The notes under the pieces were generated by a model. The model saw nothing but the letters and a program-made list of their open reading frames with translations, was not told the origin of the DNA and made no database searches. Source: Tretioscincus oriximinensis (taxonomy: Eukaryota > Chordata > Lepidosauria > Squamata > Gymnophthalmidae). Taken from it: a stretch of DNA of 64,000 bases. The DNA lies in assembly GCA_022410635.1 (NCBI GenBank), contig JAJVDF010000230.1, positions 953,126 to 1,017,125 on the forward strand. The letters run 5' to 3'. The position numbers and the translations under genes are program-made. Positions 45,920-57,240 of this stretch are shown one piece after another. Position 1 is the first letter of the stretch. The number at the start of each line of letters is the position of its first letter.

Positions 45920-47440
45920 TTATCTGGAAACAGAAAATTTCCTCATTCCATTCATGATTTTCTCAACCCTAACTGATTGATTTTGTTCCCAGTATTCTAA
46001 ATCAGTAATTTTCACAATTTGATAAGCCTCATAATATGACACCAGACATGGGAAATCCCATCCTGCTTCTTGTTGCAGCGAAAAAAGAGTGGAGTTACTT
46101 ATTCTCCTGTTATGAGAGTCTAATATCCATTTTTTAATTTCTTCCTGCCATCCCCTTAAAGTAGGGGTACTAATATACCCCGGTACAATTTGGAAATAGA
46201 ACAAAAATCTCAAGAGTATTATCATTTTGAGGGCATTCTTTTTAGTATGAAGTTTCCAATTTTTATGTTTTAATATTCTAGTAACCTTTCTCCATAGGGT
46301 TTTGTAATTGACTTCGACTATTTTGTCTGGGTTTTTATGTATTTTTACACCTAAGTAAGTCATGGTTTTATTTCCTGTCTTGATATGAGATATACGAGCT
46401 ATATCTCTCAATTCTCTCTTTGATATATTGATCGTGAGTATCTCCGATTTACTGACATTGATCTTTAATCCAGATATTGTTTCAAAATTTCCTATCTCTC
46501 TAATCAGATAGGAGAGAGAGAGTACAAGATCTCCCAAGATAAGTAATGTGTCATCCGCATACAGATTAACTTTTATCTCTTCCTGTTGAAGTGTATAACC
46601 TATGATGTTTGTATTGGATTTGATATCATTTGCTAATGGTTCCATTGCCATTGCAAATAACAGGGGTGAAAGGGGACAGCCCTGTTTTACCCCATTCTTC
46701 ACCTGGAATGCTTCTGACTCACCATTATTAACCCTTATTCTTGCTATGTTGTCCTTGTATATATCCGCGATTAATTCCATAAATTGATTACCGCAGCCAT
46801 ATTTTTCACATATTTTAATTAAATACTGGTGATTCACGGAATCAAAAGCTTTATATACATCTAATTTCAATAAAGCTGCCTTCCTATGGGACTTTTTTGC
46901 ATGGAATCGTACATTTGATGAGATCCTTACCAGGTCTGCTATTAGCCTTCCTTTAACAAACCCATATTCATCTTCCGATACCATTTTTGGTAAGAAATTT
47001 TCAAATCTTCTAGTCAAAATTTTTGAAAATATTTTATAATCTATATTAGTCAAACTAATGGGTCGGTATAACTCTGGTTCATCTTCTGGTTTTCCTTTTT
47101 TTAGAATTGGAATGATTTCCGATTCTCTCCATGTACTTGGTATATGATGGTGTAGCATAATCTCATTAAATAATATTGATAGATGTGGTATTAAGATTTC
47201 TTTAAATGTTTCATAGAAGTGTGCAGTATATCCATCAGGTCCAGGAGATTTTCCTATTTTTAATAAAGCTATAGCTTCTCTTATTTCTGATACTTCAATT
47301 TCTCTATTTAATAGTGTTGCATCCATTTGTGACAATGGAGTGCCAGTATATATTTCTCCATCTTGTACCCTTCTTTCCCTGTATAAGTTTTGGTAAAAAT
47401 TTAATAGAGATTGTCTAATTTGTTGATCCGAGGTTACCAC
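45920..47440 (-). CDS. LINE reverse transcriptase segment, 506-codon open frame
   Basis: This is the longest open part of the L1/Tx1-like element. Reading minus, it covers the RT fingers and palm: KSPGPDGYTAHFYETF, PILKKGKPE, YRPISLTNIDYKIFSK, GFVKGR, the motif A region LLKLDVYKAFDSVNHQYL, GVKQGCPLSPLLFAMAMEPLA and the intact catalytic box LYADDTLLIL. Then follow the thumb and the start of the C-terminal region up to KFSVSR. The shown start is not a true initiator: the same frame continues upstream through a TAA to the linker and endonuclease. The enzyme would copy element RNA at a nicked target. The element as a whole is broken and this frame is a pseudogene fragment with all visible RT motifs retained. 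Confidence 0.88.
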   Translation of the reverse strand: MVTSDQQIRQSLLNFYQNLYRERRVQDGEIYTGTPLSQMDATLLNREIEVSEIREAIALLKIGKSPGPDGYTAHFYETFKEILIPHLSILFNEIMLHHHIPSTWRESEIIPILKKGKPEDEPELYRPISLTNIDYKIFSKILTRRFENFLPKMVSEDEYGFVKGRLIADLVRISSNVRFHAKKSHRKAALLKLDVYKAFDSVNHQYLIKICEKYGCGNQFMELIADIYKDNIARIRVNNGESEAFQVKNGVKQGCPLSPLLFAMAMEPLANDIKSNTNIIGYTLQQEEIKVNLYADDTLLILGDLVLSLSYLIREIGNFETISGLKINVSKSEILTINISKRELRDIARISHIKTGNKTMTYLGVKIHKNPDKIVEVNYKTLWRKVTRILKHKNWKLHTKKNALKMIILLRFLFYFQIVPGYISTPTLRGWQEEIKKWILDSHNRRISNSTLFSLQQEAGWDFPCLVSYYEAYQIVKITDLEYWEQNQSVRVEKIMNGMRKFSVSR

Positions 47441-47494
47441 ATTACTGCTTTGATTTTTTGATCCTATTGATCCGTTTCTTAGATTTTCTATTTT

Positions 47495-48217
47495 TTAGGA
47501 TTCTTGCAAGAGTTTTACTTGATTGTGCATCCCAGGATTGAAATTGATTTTAATATATAAAGAATTCTTGAGTAACTGCCATCTATCTATAAAATCTAAA
47601 TCCTTCTTCTTCTTTTCCCTTGCCCGTTTTAAATCTCTTCGTCGGGTTTCCTGATATTCTTTTTGTAGTTGATCTATTTCTTGTAATAGTCTATTTCTAA
47701 TATTGATTCTGTGTCTTCTCAAGGCTATCTCGCAAGATATACAGTGTCCCCTTAGAACTGCTTTAAATGCATCCCAGATAAGTTGTTCTGACAAACCTGT
47801 TATTCTGTTAAATCTAAAATAATCCTGAATTGTTTCAACTGTTTGGTTATAATCCTGGAGATTCCTCACTATCTCTGAGTCGAATCTCCATTTTCTAGAA
47901 TAGGAATTCTGGGTTACCCCAAATTTAACAACTATTGGGGCATGGTCTGATAATCATATAGGACCCGTGTTAACATCTATTATTGCAAAATTATTATCAT
48001 TCTTCATGAAAAAATAATCTATATAGGTAAATACCTGATGTCTGAAAGAGAAGAATGTTGGGTCTTTTGATCTACCTAATTTCTCGTATGCATGTACTAA
48101 ATTCCACTTCAAATTGAAGCCTCTACTCAAGCGTCTTCTCAAATTATTTCTTAAATCCATATTAAAGTCTCCCGCAATGATTACATCTCCATCTATAGTA
48201 TTTTGGAATTTTTCCAT
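47495..48217 (-). pseudogene. LINE endonuclease C-terminus and linker, two in-frame stops
   Basis: Same reading frame as the RT segment. 48217-47954 encodes VIIAGDFNMDL and HQVFTYIDYFF, ends at TGA, and resumes at once with LSDHAPIVV and KWRFDSE, the SDH motif of AP-type endonucleases. The frame then runs to TAA at 47497-47495. Both stops are single-codon interruptions. Confidence 0.85.
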
Positions 48218-48561
48218 TAAATTATTAAATAATGTTTTTGTCCGGTATTTGGTAAGTATACATTCAATAATGTGAATAGCTGTTGAGCATATAGAAATTT
48301 TAGCAGTAGATATCTTCCATTCCTGTCTTTCACTGTTCTTTGAACTTTAATATCTAAGTTCATATTGATAAGAATCGCTACCCCATGTGATTGACTACTC
48401 CCTCTTGCTTCTGCAAGTTGAAGTGCTGTCCACTTTTCATAACCCAAAGGCCCATCACCATTATGTCCAGCCATTACCATATCCCACCCTTGGTTGCAAC
48501 ATCTCCATTGAAAAGTACAGAAGATGAATGAAAGCTTGAAGATCAAGATTAAGTAATACAA

Positions 48562-49160
48562 TTAAGAATCAATACTTCTCCACTTCATCCAAATATTACA
48601 CAGCTGCCCTGGAAAAACATAGAATCCTATACATGTGTTTGTCGGGGTTCCAGGAAAAGAGAAACCTATAACATATAATATATTGAGACCGGGGGAGGGG
48701 GGAGGTTAAAAATGTCTCCATATACCCAAAATGTTTGGTGGCTTTTGGCCCAAGATATTCTTTGTTTCTTAACTTGGAAACACACCTGTTCACCTGGCCT
48801 TCAGCTGAGCAAACCATACTCTCTCCCTTTGCAAACACTGTTATCCTTTTTAACTGTGAAGAGTAACTGTGTGTACTCTATTTTACTTGTTTTTATGATT
48901 TTTCCATTCAGAACTGCCCTGAGTCCAGTGCCAGATATAAACAATAACAAACTGCCAGCTTCCCATTTCTTTACTTCCTGACAGAATTCAGGAAGAATTA
49001 TGGCTTTAAGTTGTATTATTGCCTGCTTTTTTTTTTACACCATTTTGTCATGATGAGAATTGCTTATTATAAAAGCTTGGATGACTAGCAGCTTCATGAA
49101 ACTGGCAGTAGCAGCAGCAGCTCAAATGTGAAAAAATGTGAAGCAGAACGGCTGTTGTGC
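48562..49160. other. Intergenic, nothing recognised
   Basis: Ordinary sequence between the LINE and the inverted repeat at 49.17 kb. Confidence 0.4.
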
Positions 49161-49165
49161 TGGTG

Positions 49166-49258
49166 GCAGGGCCTGCTGGGAAGTATAGTCTGAGCAGTGC
49201 AGCCTCTTCCGCACAGCCTGTAGGGGCCCTGCAGACTACAGTTCCCAGCCTGCATTGC
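49166..49258. repeat. Imperfect inverted repeat made of two SBS-like motifs
   Basis: 'tgctgggaagtatagt' (49174-49189) and 'actacagttcccagcctgc' (49235-49253) are inverted versions of ACTACANTTCCCAGCATGC. Arm similarity extends over about 25 bp. Downstream are 'agccaatgag' (CCAAT-like, 49289) and 'ctatatagga' (49361), the latter part of a retroposon tail. Confidence 0.65.
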
Positions 49259-49359
49259 AGCTAGGCCTGGGAGGAAGCCTCTTTAGCCAATGAGTGCCCA
49301 GTCCCACCCACAGGAAACATTTTTTCTGCTTATGGGAAGGTAGCTGGGTGGGAACCCAT

Positions 49360-49555
49360 CTATATAGGACGGAATATAAATACAGTTTAAATAAATAAAT
49401 AACTTCCTCTGGGGTTTGTCATGCTATGGTTGGTGGGTTGATTAGAGACATTAAAATATATTTAATCATTTGAATACTTTGTCTTTATGTTCTCTACCCC
49501 ACCATGGGAACTGCTGATGCAGGATGGGATATAAATTTCTAAGTAAATAAATCAT
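49360..49555 (+). repeat. Two family X-like tails
   Basis: 'ataggacggaatataaatac' plus an AAAT run (49368-49401) and 'gatgggatataaatttctaa' plus 'gtaaataaat' (49522-49552) both follow the family X end. Confidence 0.5.
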
Positions 49556-50350
49556 GGTTCCATCCTCAGTTTAGAAATAAAAACATTTTTATTCAATGAC
49601 TTTGTGCACTTCGTGGTCAAATTAACAGATAATTTTGCCTTTTTTAACAGAACTCACATTTTCATTTCCCCAAAAACATTTTTAACATGATTAGAAGATG
49701 GGCATTTGGTCTCAGTGTTATTAGCTTAAAGTGATGCTGCCCTTCGTAAGAGCCCTGAAGTTCCCAAATCTTTCCATTTCCAAAGTCTTTGGATATTTTA
49801 TTAGGTGAAATAATTATTCTCTATTTAAAATAGTATTGAGTTTCACTAGTAAGCCTGATTTTTCCACTGCTAAAAATGTTCCTTCTTATTTAGGAGTGGC
49901 TGATAATGCCTGTACCATTTCATAGCCAACTTGTATTGGAAGAGATGCATCTTTCCCTGACTAGTAAGGCTAAAACCCAGTAAAACCTAAGCCTGAATCA
50001 TAAATTCATTGTGCAGATTGTGACCTCAAATCCATCCAATTATACAATAAAATCATTAGATTAGCGGAGAATTGCAGGGATGTTTTAGCACTTAACACTT
50101 CTGCCCTTTTCTATATGCAGCAGGAGGGGAAATTATTTTTGGTTTTTCAATACTGGAAATCCAGCCATAAAGAACAATTTAACATGATTCTCTGTTTCTG
50201 GAAACAGAATGTGGTCTTGGAAGAAATTAGGAGGTGGGGATTGTTTTTCTAGGTGGAAGAATTGGCTATTTTACATTCTTGGAGCAGGATCAGCCTTTTG
50301 TTTGAAATACATGAATATGCTTTTTCCTACCCAGATTTAGCCATTTAATA

Positions 50351-50720
50351 AGCTCTAATTCCAGGATTAACAACAGAAGTTAAAAGTCATTTTCAAACTC
50401 CAGCTGAATTTTTTTATTCCTATCAACAATTAAAGTGGATACAAAAAGAGGAATCGGAGAACTGGATTAAACTAGATGTTCCTTACTCAAACCCTAAACT
50501 TATCGCTCAATCAAATTGTTGCTTCTTGACCGAGATGCTAGGATCCAATGTTTTCTGTGAGATCATGAAATCAATTGTGCTATTTATTCTCTTCAGCTTT
50601 GGCCTTACTTTGATTACTAGGATGACTTTTTTCTTTTTCCCAATATTATTAAAGGTATTGTATACCAATGACATAAACAAAATCTTTAAATTTCAGTTAT
50701 CGTTAAGTATAGAGTTTTAA
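50351..50720 (+). mobile_element. Possible L1/Tx1-like ORF2 C-terminal fragment
   Basis: A frame open for about 120 codons includes TPAEFFYSYQQLKWIQ and ENWIKLDVPYSNPKLI. That pattern resembles the post-RT region of L1/Tx1 ORF2 proteins (F..Y.QL+ followed by a run of basic and hydrophobic residues). No catalytic motif is covered, so the call is tentative. Confidence 0.4.
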
Positions 50721-51034
50721 GAAGATTTTACGAAGAGTCTTGTTAATTTCTAATTTTAAGTGAATGGGATGCGTACAACTCAAAATGAACAGAAGCATAT
50801 CAATCAGAACAGAAGAGTATCAATCAACAATTGCTCAAATTGTTCATATGGGGAATACAGTTAATTAATTACAGAGCTGGGGTCATCTCTTCTGGAATTC
50901 AGACATTCACGTATTTTCAGTAAAAGATTTTGGTATCTACCTGTTTGAACCTTAATCATTAACAATTCCTTGTGAATAGCTAAAATATAGAATACTTGAA
51001 AATACATTTTGTACTGTTCACATGCTATTGGTAA

Positions 51035-51182
51035 CAGGGCTGTATTTAGGCAAAATATAAATACCGGTAGTATTAAGAAGAATTTTTTTAAATTGCTTTT
51101 ATTATTATAATACCCAAAGTAGCTGAGGGAAGAGGGGGAGAAAAGAAATAAATTAAGTAAATAAGTAAGTAAGTAAGTAAAT
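51035..51182 (+). repeat. Unnamed interspersed repeat with AAGT tail; partner of 2339-2472
   Basis: 'ggctgtatttaggcaaaata' to 'gagggaagagggggag' repeats the 2.34-kb copy, then ends in (AAGT)n. Confidence 0.65.
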
Positions 51183-53453
51183 TACAGCCCATGGGCAAAA
51201 TACAGCCCAAATCCGGCCTTGGTTGGTAACAAGATAATAGAAGAACACATGTCAAGGATCTATGGAAATATTATGTTGTTAACTGGTAGCAAAATGGTGA
51301 TGTCATATTTGCCTACTGCTGGTTCCAAAACCATGAGGTAACTATGAAGTTTGACACAGCAGCTTCCGAAATTGGTTTAGCAAAGACCTGATTCCATTCC
51401 ACAGCTGTCTTGAGTGTCCTCTTGGTGCTGATATGGTTAATGGCTCCGTTTGCCCAGCATAGGATCATCTGTTGAACGCATGAAGTCAATCAGTGAAATT
51501 CCCTAGTTTCCTGACACTGTTGGAACTTGATCCAGTTGGTAAGATGTTTGAGAATTTTTAACTCTCCAGTCCCATAAGAAACAGAAGGATCAACATTTGG
51601 GTTGTGCAGTATCTACATAACTAAATTTTACCTCATTTTCCTCTTTTTTTATAAAATAGTTTTTAACTTATTTTTACTTGCCCAGAAAATATTTGGGTTC
51701 TCTGTTTCTGTCTCTAAACTTTTTAGAAATACAAAGATTCATTCTGGCAGAAACCTGATAAGCTAACTCTCCAGATGCTGTTAACTGCATGACTAGAGTC
51801 TACAGGAGCCAGGACTAAACCATTAGGAAATGTTCATACAAGTACAGAAAAAAGCATCACAAGCATAAATGGCATCTCTTCCCTCTTGCATTAAGAAAAT
51901 GGCTACATTTGCACAGCTCAGGATGCTTTTAGACATGTGGTAAAAATATCCCCAGGGTACATTTGAGACACACAAAGACATATAAAATATTTTAAAATGT
52001 TTATTCCATCCTGAAGTCTCCACCTCTTTGTCAAAAGCAAATTAATCACTGTCAGAGTGATTTGGAGTTTCGGCTGAATAAGTAGTGAGGCTACAAAGCT
52101 CTAGTAGCCAATGGCAGCCAGTCATGACCATAAAATAGAGCAAGTGATGATAAGAAAGGGAAGAAGGAAGGATAAGTCAACTATTTCTAAAACTGACATG
52201 GGGGATATTATGTAGAGATGGGGCAATCCCAGAAAAATGAATATCCGTTCCCATTTCTTATTTGATCATAGTTTTAATGTAAAGTCAGTAGCAACAGCAG
52301 AAATCCGCAGTGGTGTCTGTCAACATCGTTTGCTTCTTAGTTTGCTAGATGCCAAAAAACCTCCCAAGACTGGCCACCCAAGTTTTGTGCAAATCAAAGT
52401 TGCGCAAAACCAGAGATTTTTAAAGATCATGCCCTTTCGTCCTGCGCTCACTTTGCAAATGCTCAGACTTTACAAAATGGAGGCTGCTAAATTGCATGAT
52501 ATTCAGTAGCTATTTACTCCGTAGTGGTTCCATAGGGTAAACAGAAGGTAAATTAGCCTGCAAAATGGCAGCTAGAACGTGATGTTTTGAACAGTTAAAG
52601 CCTTTTTTTGGAATTGATGAAAGCAAATGTATTATTTATATAACTAGAACATAAATAGAAATAAACAGAAGGCACTCTAAAGAACCTCGTAAGTGGGTAA
52701 TATCTTTTTAAAAAAAACAACCCATGATAGAGTCAGTTCTATTTAAGGGATCCAGGACAGCCTCTGGCTATAAAAATAATTTTCAACAACATCTACAGAA
52801 GAAAGGCCAGCCAGATTCAAAACAACGTGCTTAAGAGACAGATTTATTGAGGATCAAGTCCTGACAAATTCCTCTGTGGGAGCTATATGAGAAGGGAGGA
52901 ATAAAACATCCTTACACATCATCCAAGGTAGTTGAAGGATCCATCTTACGTGATCACATAAGTATGATGAAAGGAGTATTTTACAGGAAGGAAGGCAGGG
53001 AAGCCAAAGAAGCAACTTCCAGGCCTTAGTTGTATCTAGTTTCTTAGCTCATCAGAACTATGATATCTCATCTTCTTAGGCCTGGATTGCTTCCAAAGGT
53101 GAGCTGAGGATGGAAAATTACATCAGCAATGGCAAAAGATGACCGTTATATTTCTTCCTGAAGTGAACCACGTCGGCTCAGAAAGGGCAAAATGGAAGGA
53201 CCCATCTTGCTATGCAAGCTTAGATAATCTGTTTTCAGTTGATCCATTGCAGGCTTTGATGTGGGAAACAAATGGCAGGTCAACCTAGTCTATCAGGAAT
53301 TATTGGGACACAAACAATATCCCAAGTGCTCTCATAGAGAATGTCTATCACAAACTAATTTATCTTCATTGCAATAGCATAAGCCAATAGTGTAGATGTG
53401 CTGAAACTTTTTCTAGGTATTTGAGGGAATACCAGGGGAGCAACTGACACTTA
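51183..53453. other. Intergenic, nothing recognised
   Basis: No exon, RNA gene or recurring repeat seen. Confidence 0.4.
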
Positions 53454-54345
53454 GAACACAACATAAAAGGAGCCTTGCTGAATCGGGCCACAGCCAATCT
53501 ACTCCATCATTCTGTCTCACACAGTGGCCACCCAATTGCACCTGGGCAGTCTGAAACAAAAGAGGCAAAATCTTCAACTGTTCTCCACGCCCTGCAAATG
53601 GCATTTCAGGAATCCTGCCTGTCGCTCCATCTCGAAGACAATATCAAGACATCCATCCTAGTAGCTATTTAAAACTTTGGCTTCCATGAACTTGTCTAAT
53701 CCTGTCTTAAAGCTATCCAGGCTTCTAGCTACTACCACCTCTTCTGAAAGTAAATTCCATAGGCTGATGATCCTCTGGGTGAAAAAATACTTTCGGTTGT
53801 CTGTCCTCACTCTTCTGCCCATCAGTTTCATGGAATGCCCCCTGGTCCTAGTGTTGTGTGATAGATAAAATATTTTTTCTCTATTCACCTTATCCATCCT
53901 GTGCATGATTTTATACACTTCAATTAGATCAGTTCTCAAACACCATGTTTCAAGGCTGAAGAGGCCCATACGTTGCAGCCAGATTTCGTAAGGGAGGTGC
54001 TCCAGTCCCTTGATCATTATTGTTGCCCTTTTCTGTACCTTCTCTAATTCGACAATATCCTTTTTGAGATGCAGTAACCAGAATTGTACATAGTATTCCA
54101 AATGTGGCCTCACCACAGATTTATAAAAAGGCAAAAACACATTAGCTGACTTGTTTTCTATTCCTTTCCCAATTATCCCTAAAATTGATTATTATTTTTG
54201 CTACTGCTGCACACTGGGTTGATACTTTCATTGAACTATCTACAAACGCTCCAATCCTTTTCCTGCTGTGCCACAGAAAGCTTGATTCCCATCTATTCTA
54301 GGCCCTTTCATTCTGCACTGATCTTATATAGTTTATATTCCAGAT
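53454..54345 (-). mobile_element. CR1-type LINE, 3' part, minus strand
   Basis: Tail and 3' UTR ('aacataaaaggagccttgct') lead into a 160-codon open segment (54140-53658, minus). It has [39 protein letters not shown] and GLFSLE, the RT thumb and C-terminal region of the 61.6-63.2 kb element. Older, 5'-truncated. Confidence 0.9.
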
Positions 54346-55150
54346 ATACCATCCACCATACCTGTCCAGGTCTCTCTCCTGAGATACAGGCTGAGATATA
54401 GACATACGACATTTACATATCTGTTTCTTGGCACAATGTCCCAACATTTTCACTGCCCAGCCCTAAGTCTAAATAGAAGTTTTGCTAGGCTTCGCCTTGC
54501 ATCAGGAAAAATGTTGCAATAGAAGAGGAATCTCCTATTTCAGATCTCCTCTGGAAGCATGGCGAAATGCCTGCATCCTCCATTTTAAAGCTGCCTGCAG
54601 TCCTGCTGCATGCTGTCTCAGGGAGACAATCAGTGCAAGAAGCCACCAGCCAGCAGGATTGCAGGAATGCATCTGACTCGACATGCACAGCTACGTCTTC
54701 CTGGTTGCTCCTGCTTTGTTCTCGTCCGCCTTGCTCCAGCTCCATGTGGATTCAAGGGTAAGTTTGACACCAGTGAAATCTGCAATTGCTGTTTTCACTC
54801 ACTTTCACCTGTCGTGTGCGTTCTCCCATAATCTGGCTTAAGTGGCAGTAGAGAAACCACCCTAGACCTGCTTTATACCTCCTAACAGGAAAATTATATC
54901 CTAACTGTACAGATATAGCATAACCTTTTTGACATGGTGCAATGCAGATGCTTTTTCATTGCCATCATTGGCCATGCTGCTCAGGGCTGGTGAGAAATGG
55001 TGATGGCTTCTCTGACTAAGTTCTGCACTGCCATTAATCCTAGCTGTCAGTTGGTGCTATTCATTTATGTATTGTTTATCCATTGCTCTCTTATGTTCTC
55101 CTCTGTTCGCAACCACCTATTTTGCATTCATTTAGAGATATTTTTATGAG
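54346..55150. other. Intergenic, nothing recognised
   Basis: Short chance frames only. The patch at 54590-54740 is rich in CAG/CTG steps but not a tandem repeat. Confidence 0.4.
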
Positions 55151-55154
55151 CACT

Positions 55155-55300
55155 CCTGTGGTTCAACTAGCCAAAGCGCCATTAACAATCAAAAGGTTCC
55201 AAGTTCAAGATCCCACAAGGGTACATCTCTAGAATGTGTTACAATGGCTGATGAGCTGCAATAATGGAGCTGCTTTCAGAGCAGGCTGGGCTCAATTAGC
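55155..55300 (+). mobile_element. tRNA-like SINE head
   Basis: 'gtggttcaactagccaaagc' and 'ccaagttcaagatcccac' (B-box core GTTCAAGATCC) sit at A-box/B-box spacing. The rest is diverged. It does not fold as an intact tRNA gene by eye. Confidence 0.45.
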
Positions 55301-56103
55301 CTTGGTTGATAGCCAGCCTAAGAGGAGGGCAACTCTGACTTCAAACATGGGCAGATGGAGACCATATAGCCTTGGCAGGCTATCCGTCTAGGGGAAGCCA
55401 CTCCAATGTAAGAGTGATGACCTGAGGACTTCACTGTCACCATCCAAGCAAGCTAGGCCATGACAGATGAATCCTGAACATAAAGGGTGGGGGCAGTAGT
55501 TCACTTTAAAACTCCACTATGTAGACTTGAAGGGTACGAATCTTCATTCGTGAAACTAAGCCATTATGAGAGGTATTTAGTCCACCATCCCTCTGAAAGA
55601 GATGTCAACAAAACTTTGCAGTGGACACATAGAAAACAAACAATATAAGTATCAATCAATCAAACAAACAAACATGTGCTTTGCCACTGAGTCAAGGTGC
55701 AAGGACTTAAGGATAGCAGTGGCCAAATCACTTCAACCTGCACGTCCAAATCTCTTGGAAGCAGCCTTTTCACCCTCTCAATTTATAAAATATCTTTAGA
55801 TATATTGTCACATAATGTTGGATTTATTGTCACCAAAACGTACATCTGGCATCAACTAGTTTTTTTGAAGTCTATTAATTTAGCCAGTTTGACCCATATC
55901 TTCAAAAGCGAAGCATATGGTTGCTCTCTTCCCACCACGAAGCAAAGGGTTGGTGGACACAGGAACAACATACTTGAAAGCTACCTCCACACCTGTATAA
56001 GAACCAGTCTGGTCTAGATATCTTGTGATGTAGGTAGGGTTGACAGAGCTTTGAAGACTGATCCTATTATTCTAACATACTTGATAGCTATCTCCACACC
56101 TAT
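55301..56103. other. Intergenic, nothing recognised
   Basis: No exon, RNA gene or recurring repeat seen. Confidence 0.4.
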
Positions 56104-56345
56104 ATTAGAACCAGTCTGGTATAGTGGTCAGAGTGTCAGTCTCTTATCTGGAAGCCTCCCAGTTCGATTCTGCACTGCTCTACAAAGCCAGCTGGATAAG
56201 CTTGGGCTAGTCACAGTTCTTCAAAGCTCTCTCAACCCCACCTACACCACAAGGTATCTGTTGTGAAGAGAAGAACAGAAGGTTATGTAAGCTGCTTTGA
56301 TTCCCTTTGGGTTCAGAAAAACAGGGCATAAAAGCAACATATACA
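56104..56345 (+). mobile_element. tRNA-derived SINE (family A), well preserved
   Basis: A box 'tagtggtcagagtgtcag' and B box 'cccagttcgattctgc' are close to a functional RNA polymerase III promoter. Body 'aagccagctggataagcttg', 'ctcaaccccacctacaccac', 3' end 'taagctgctttgattccctt' and 'gggcataaaagc'. Confidence 0.82.
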
Positions 56346-56597
56346 AAATAACTGACTTCTGGGGACATTTCCTGCACATTATTTAATGAGGCCAGCCAGA
56401 GACTTTGAAGCCAGGTGCTACTTTGAGAAGTTGGATCACTGAATATGTGTGGATACGCTGCTTTCTACCTCTGGGGGCCAAAGCAAACACTTCAATCCAA
56501 GAGAAGCCTTGTTTTGCTTCCATGTACAGTTAGCCAAACAAACCCTTTGGTGTACTGATAGACATACTTAATATATACAAATAGCATACATTACATA

Positions 56598-56800
56598 ACA
56601 CAACATAAGAAGAGCTCTGCTGGGTTGGGTCGCAACCATCCAGTCCAGCATCCTGTTTCACACAGTGGGTGACCAGTTACTTCTGAAAATTCTCAAGCAG
56701 TAGATGATACATTGTGAAGAATCTCCTTTCCTACTGCTGAAGATACCTTTTGTCTCTGGACACTGGCTGTTCATGCCCACTGGAGGGCACCCACATATAT
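56598..56800 (-). mobile_element. CR1-type LINE 3' end, minus strand, diverged
   Basis: 'cacaacataagaagagctct', 'gctgggttgggtcgcaacca' and 'ccagcatcctgtttcacaca' follow the CR1 3' UTR order. Strongly decayed. Confidence 0.75.
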
Positions 56801-57079
56801 CTTTATTGGAGAGATTATTATAGCTGCATTGAACCGAATAAGAAAAACAGATAAACTAAAAGAGAGAGGAGGCTATTGCGCTTACTTCTGCAGGCTAAAA
56901 CGAGTGATTTTTAAAAAACTTTTAAATAAAGCTTTTTATTTGGTAGAACAACCTAGAAAACTGATCATATAAAATTTGTCAAATGTGTGTATAATAATGA
57001 ATGAAAAGCGAGATGCCACTTCACTTAGGTTGCAGGCATACAAGGTTTTCCTACCGGGATGTTAGCAACATCATGATTG

Positions 57080-57240
57080 TTGATGTTTTTCGAAATGGCT
57101 GAATCTGCAGCCAGGGAGACGAGAAGCCTTCCTTGTGTGTATGATCCTTAACAGGATTACTAGGATGCCACAAGAAGACACTAGCACAAGACAATGAGAA
57201 TCGCATACTGAGCATGCTCAGTACTTACTTCCGGGTTAGT
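57080..57240 (-). repeat. Unnamed interspersed repeat with 18-bp palindrome; partner of 16402-16570
   Basis: Inverted copy of the 16.4-kb repeat. It carries a perfect 18-bp palindrome, 'tactgagcatgctcagta', at 57206-57223. Confidence 0.8.

Larger units (their letters stand above)
45400..48561 (-). mobile_element. L1/Tx1-like LINE, 5'-truncated, few inactivating changes
   Basis: One non-LTR retrotransposon ORF2 can be followed on the minus strand from about 48500 to 45400. The endonuclease part shows GYEKW, SHGVAILI, GDFN, FTYIDYFF and LSDHAPI. The linker (47869-47495) has WDAFKAVLRGHCIS. The RT part has SPGPDGYTAHFYE, YRPISLTN and VNLYADDTLLIL. I see four breaks: a one-base shift near 48230 at an A run, an in-frame TGA at 47956-47954, an in-frame TAA at 47497-47495, and a one-base shift at about 45920. 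After the last, the C-terminus continues (KMEIAKRNRWLPPF) with another stop near 45620. The 5' end stops within the endonuclease. No A tail is clear at 45400, so the 3' end may also be missing. Confidence 0.9.

Noticed and set aside
46602..46787. Plus-strand frame within the 45-48 kb element
   Set aside because: Antisense shadow of the LINE reverse transcriptase.
52237..52509. 90-codon frame as a possible small gene
   Set aside because: No splice signals, promoter or domain; length is within chance expectation.
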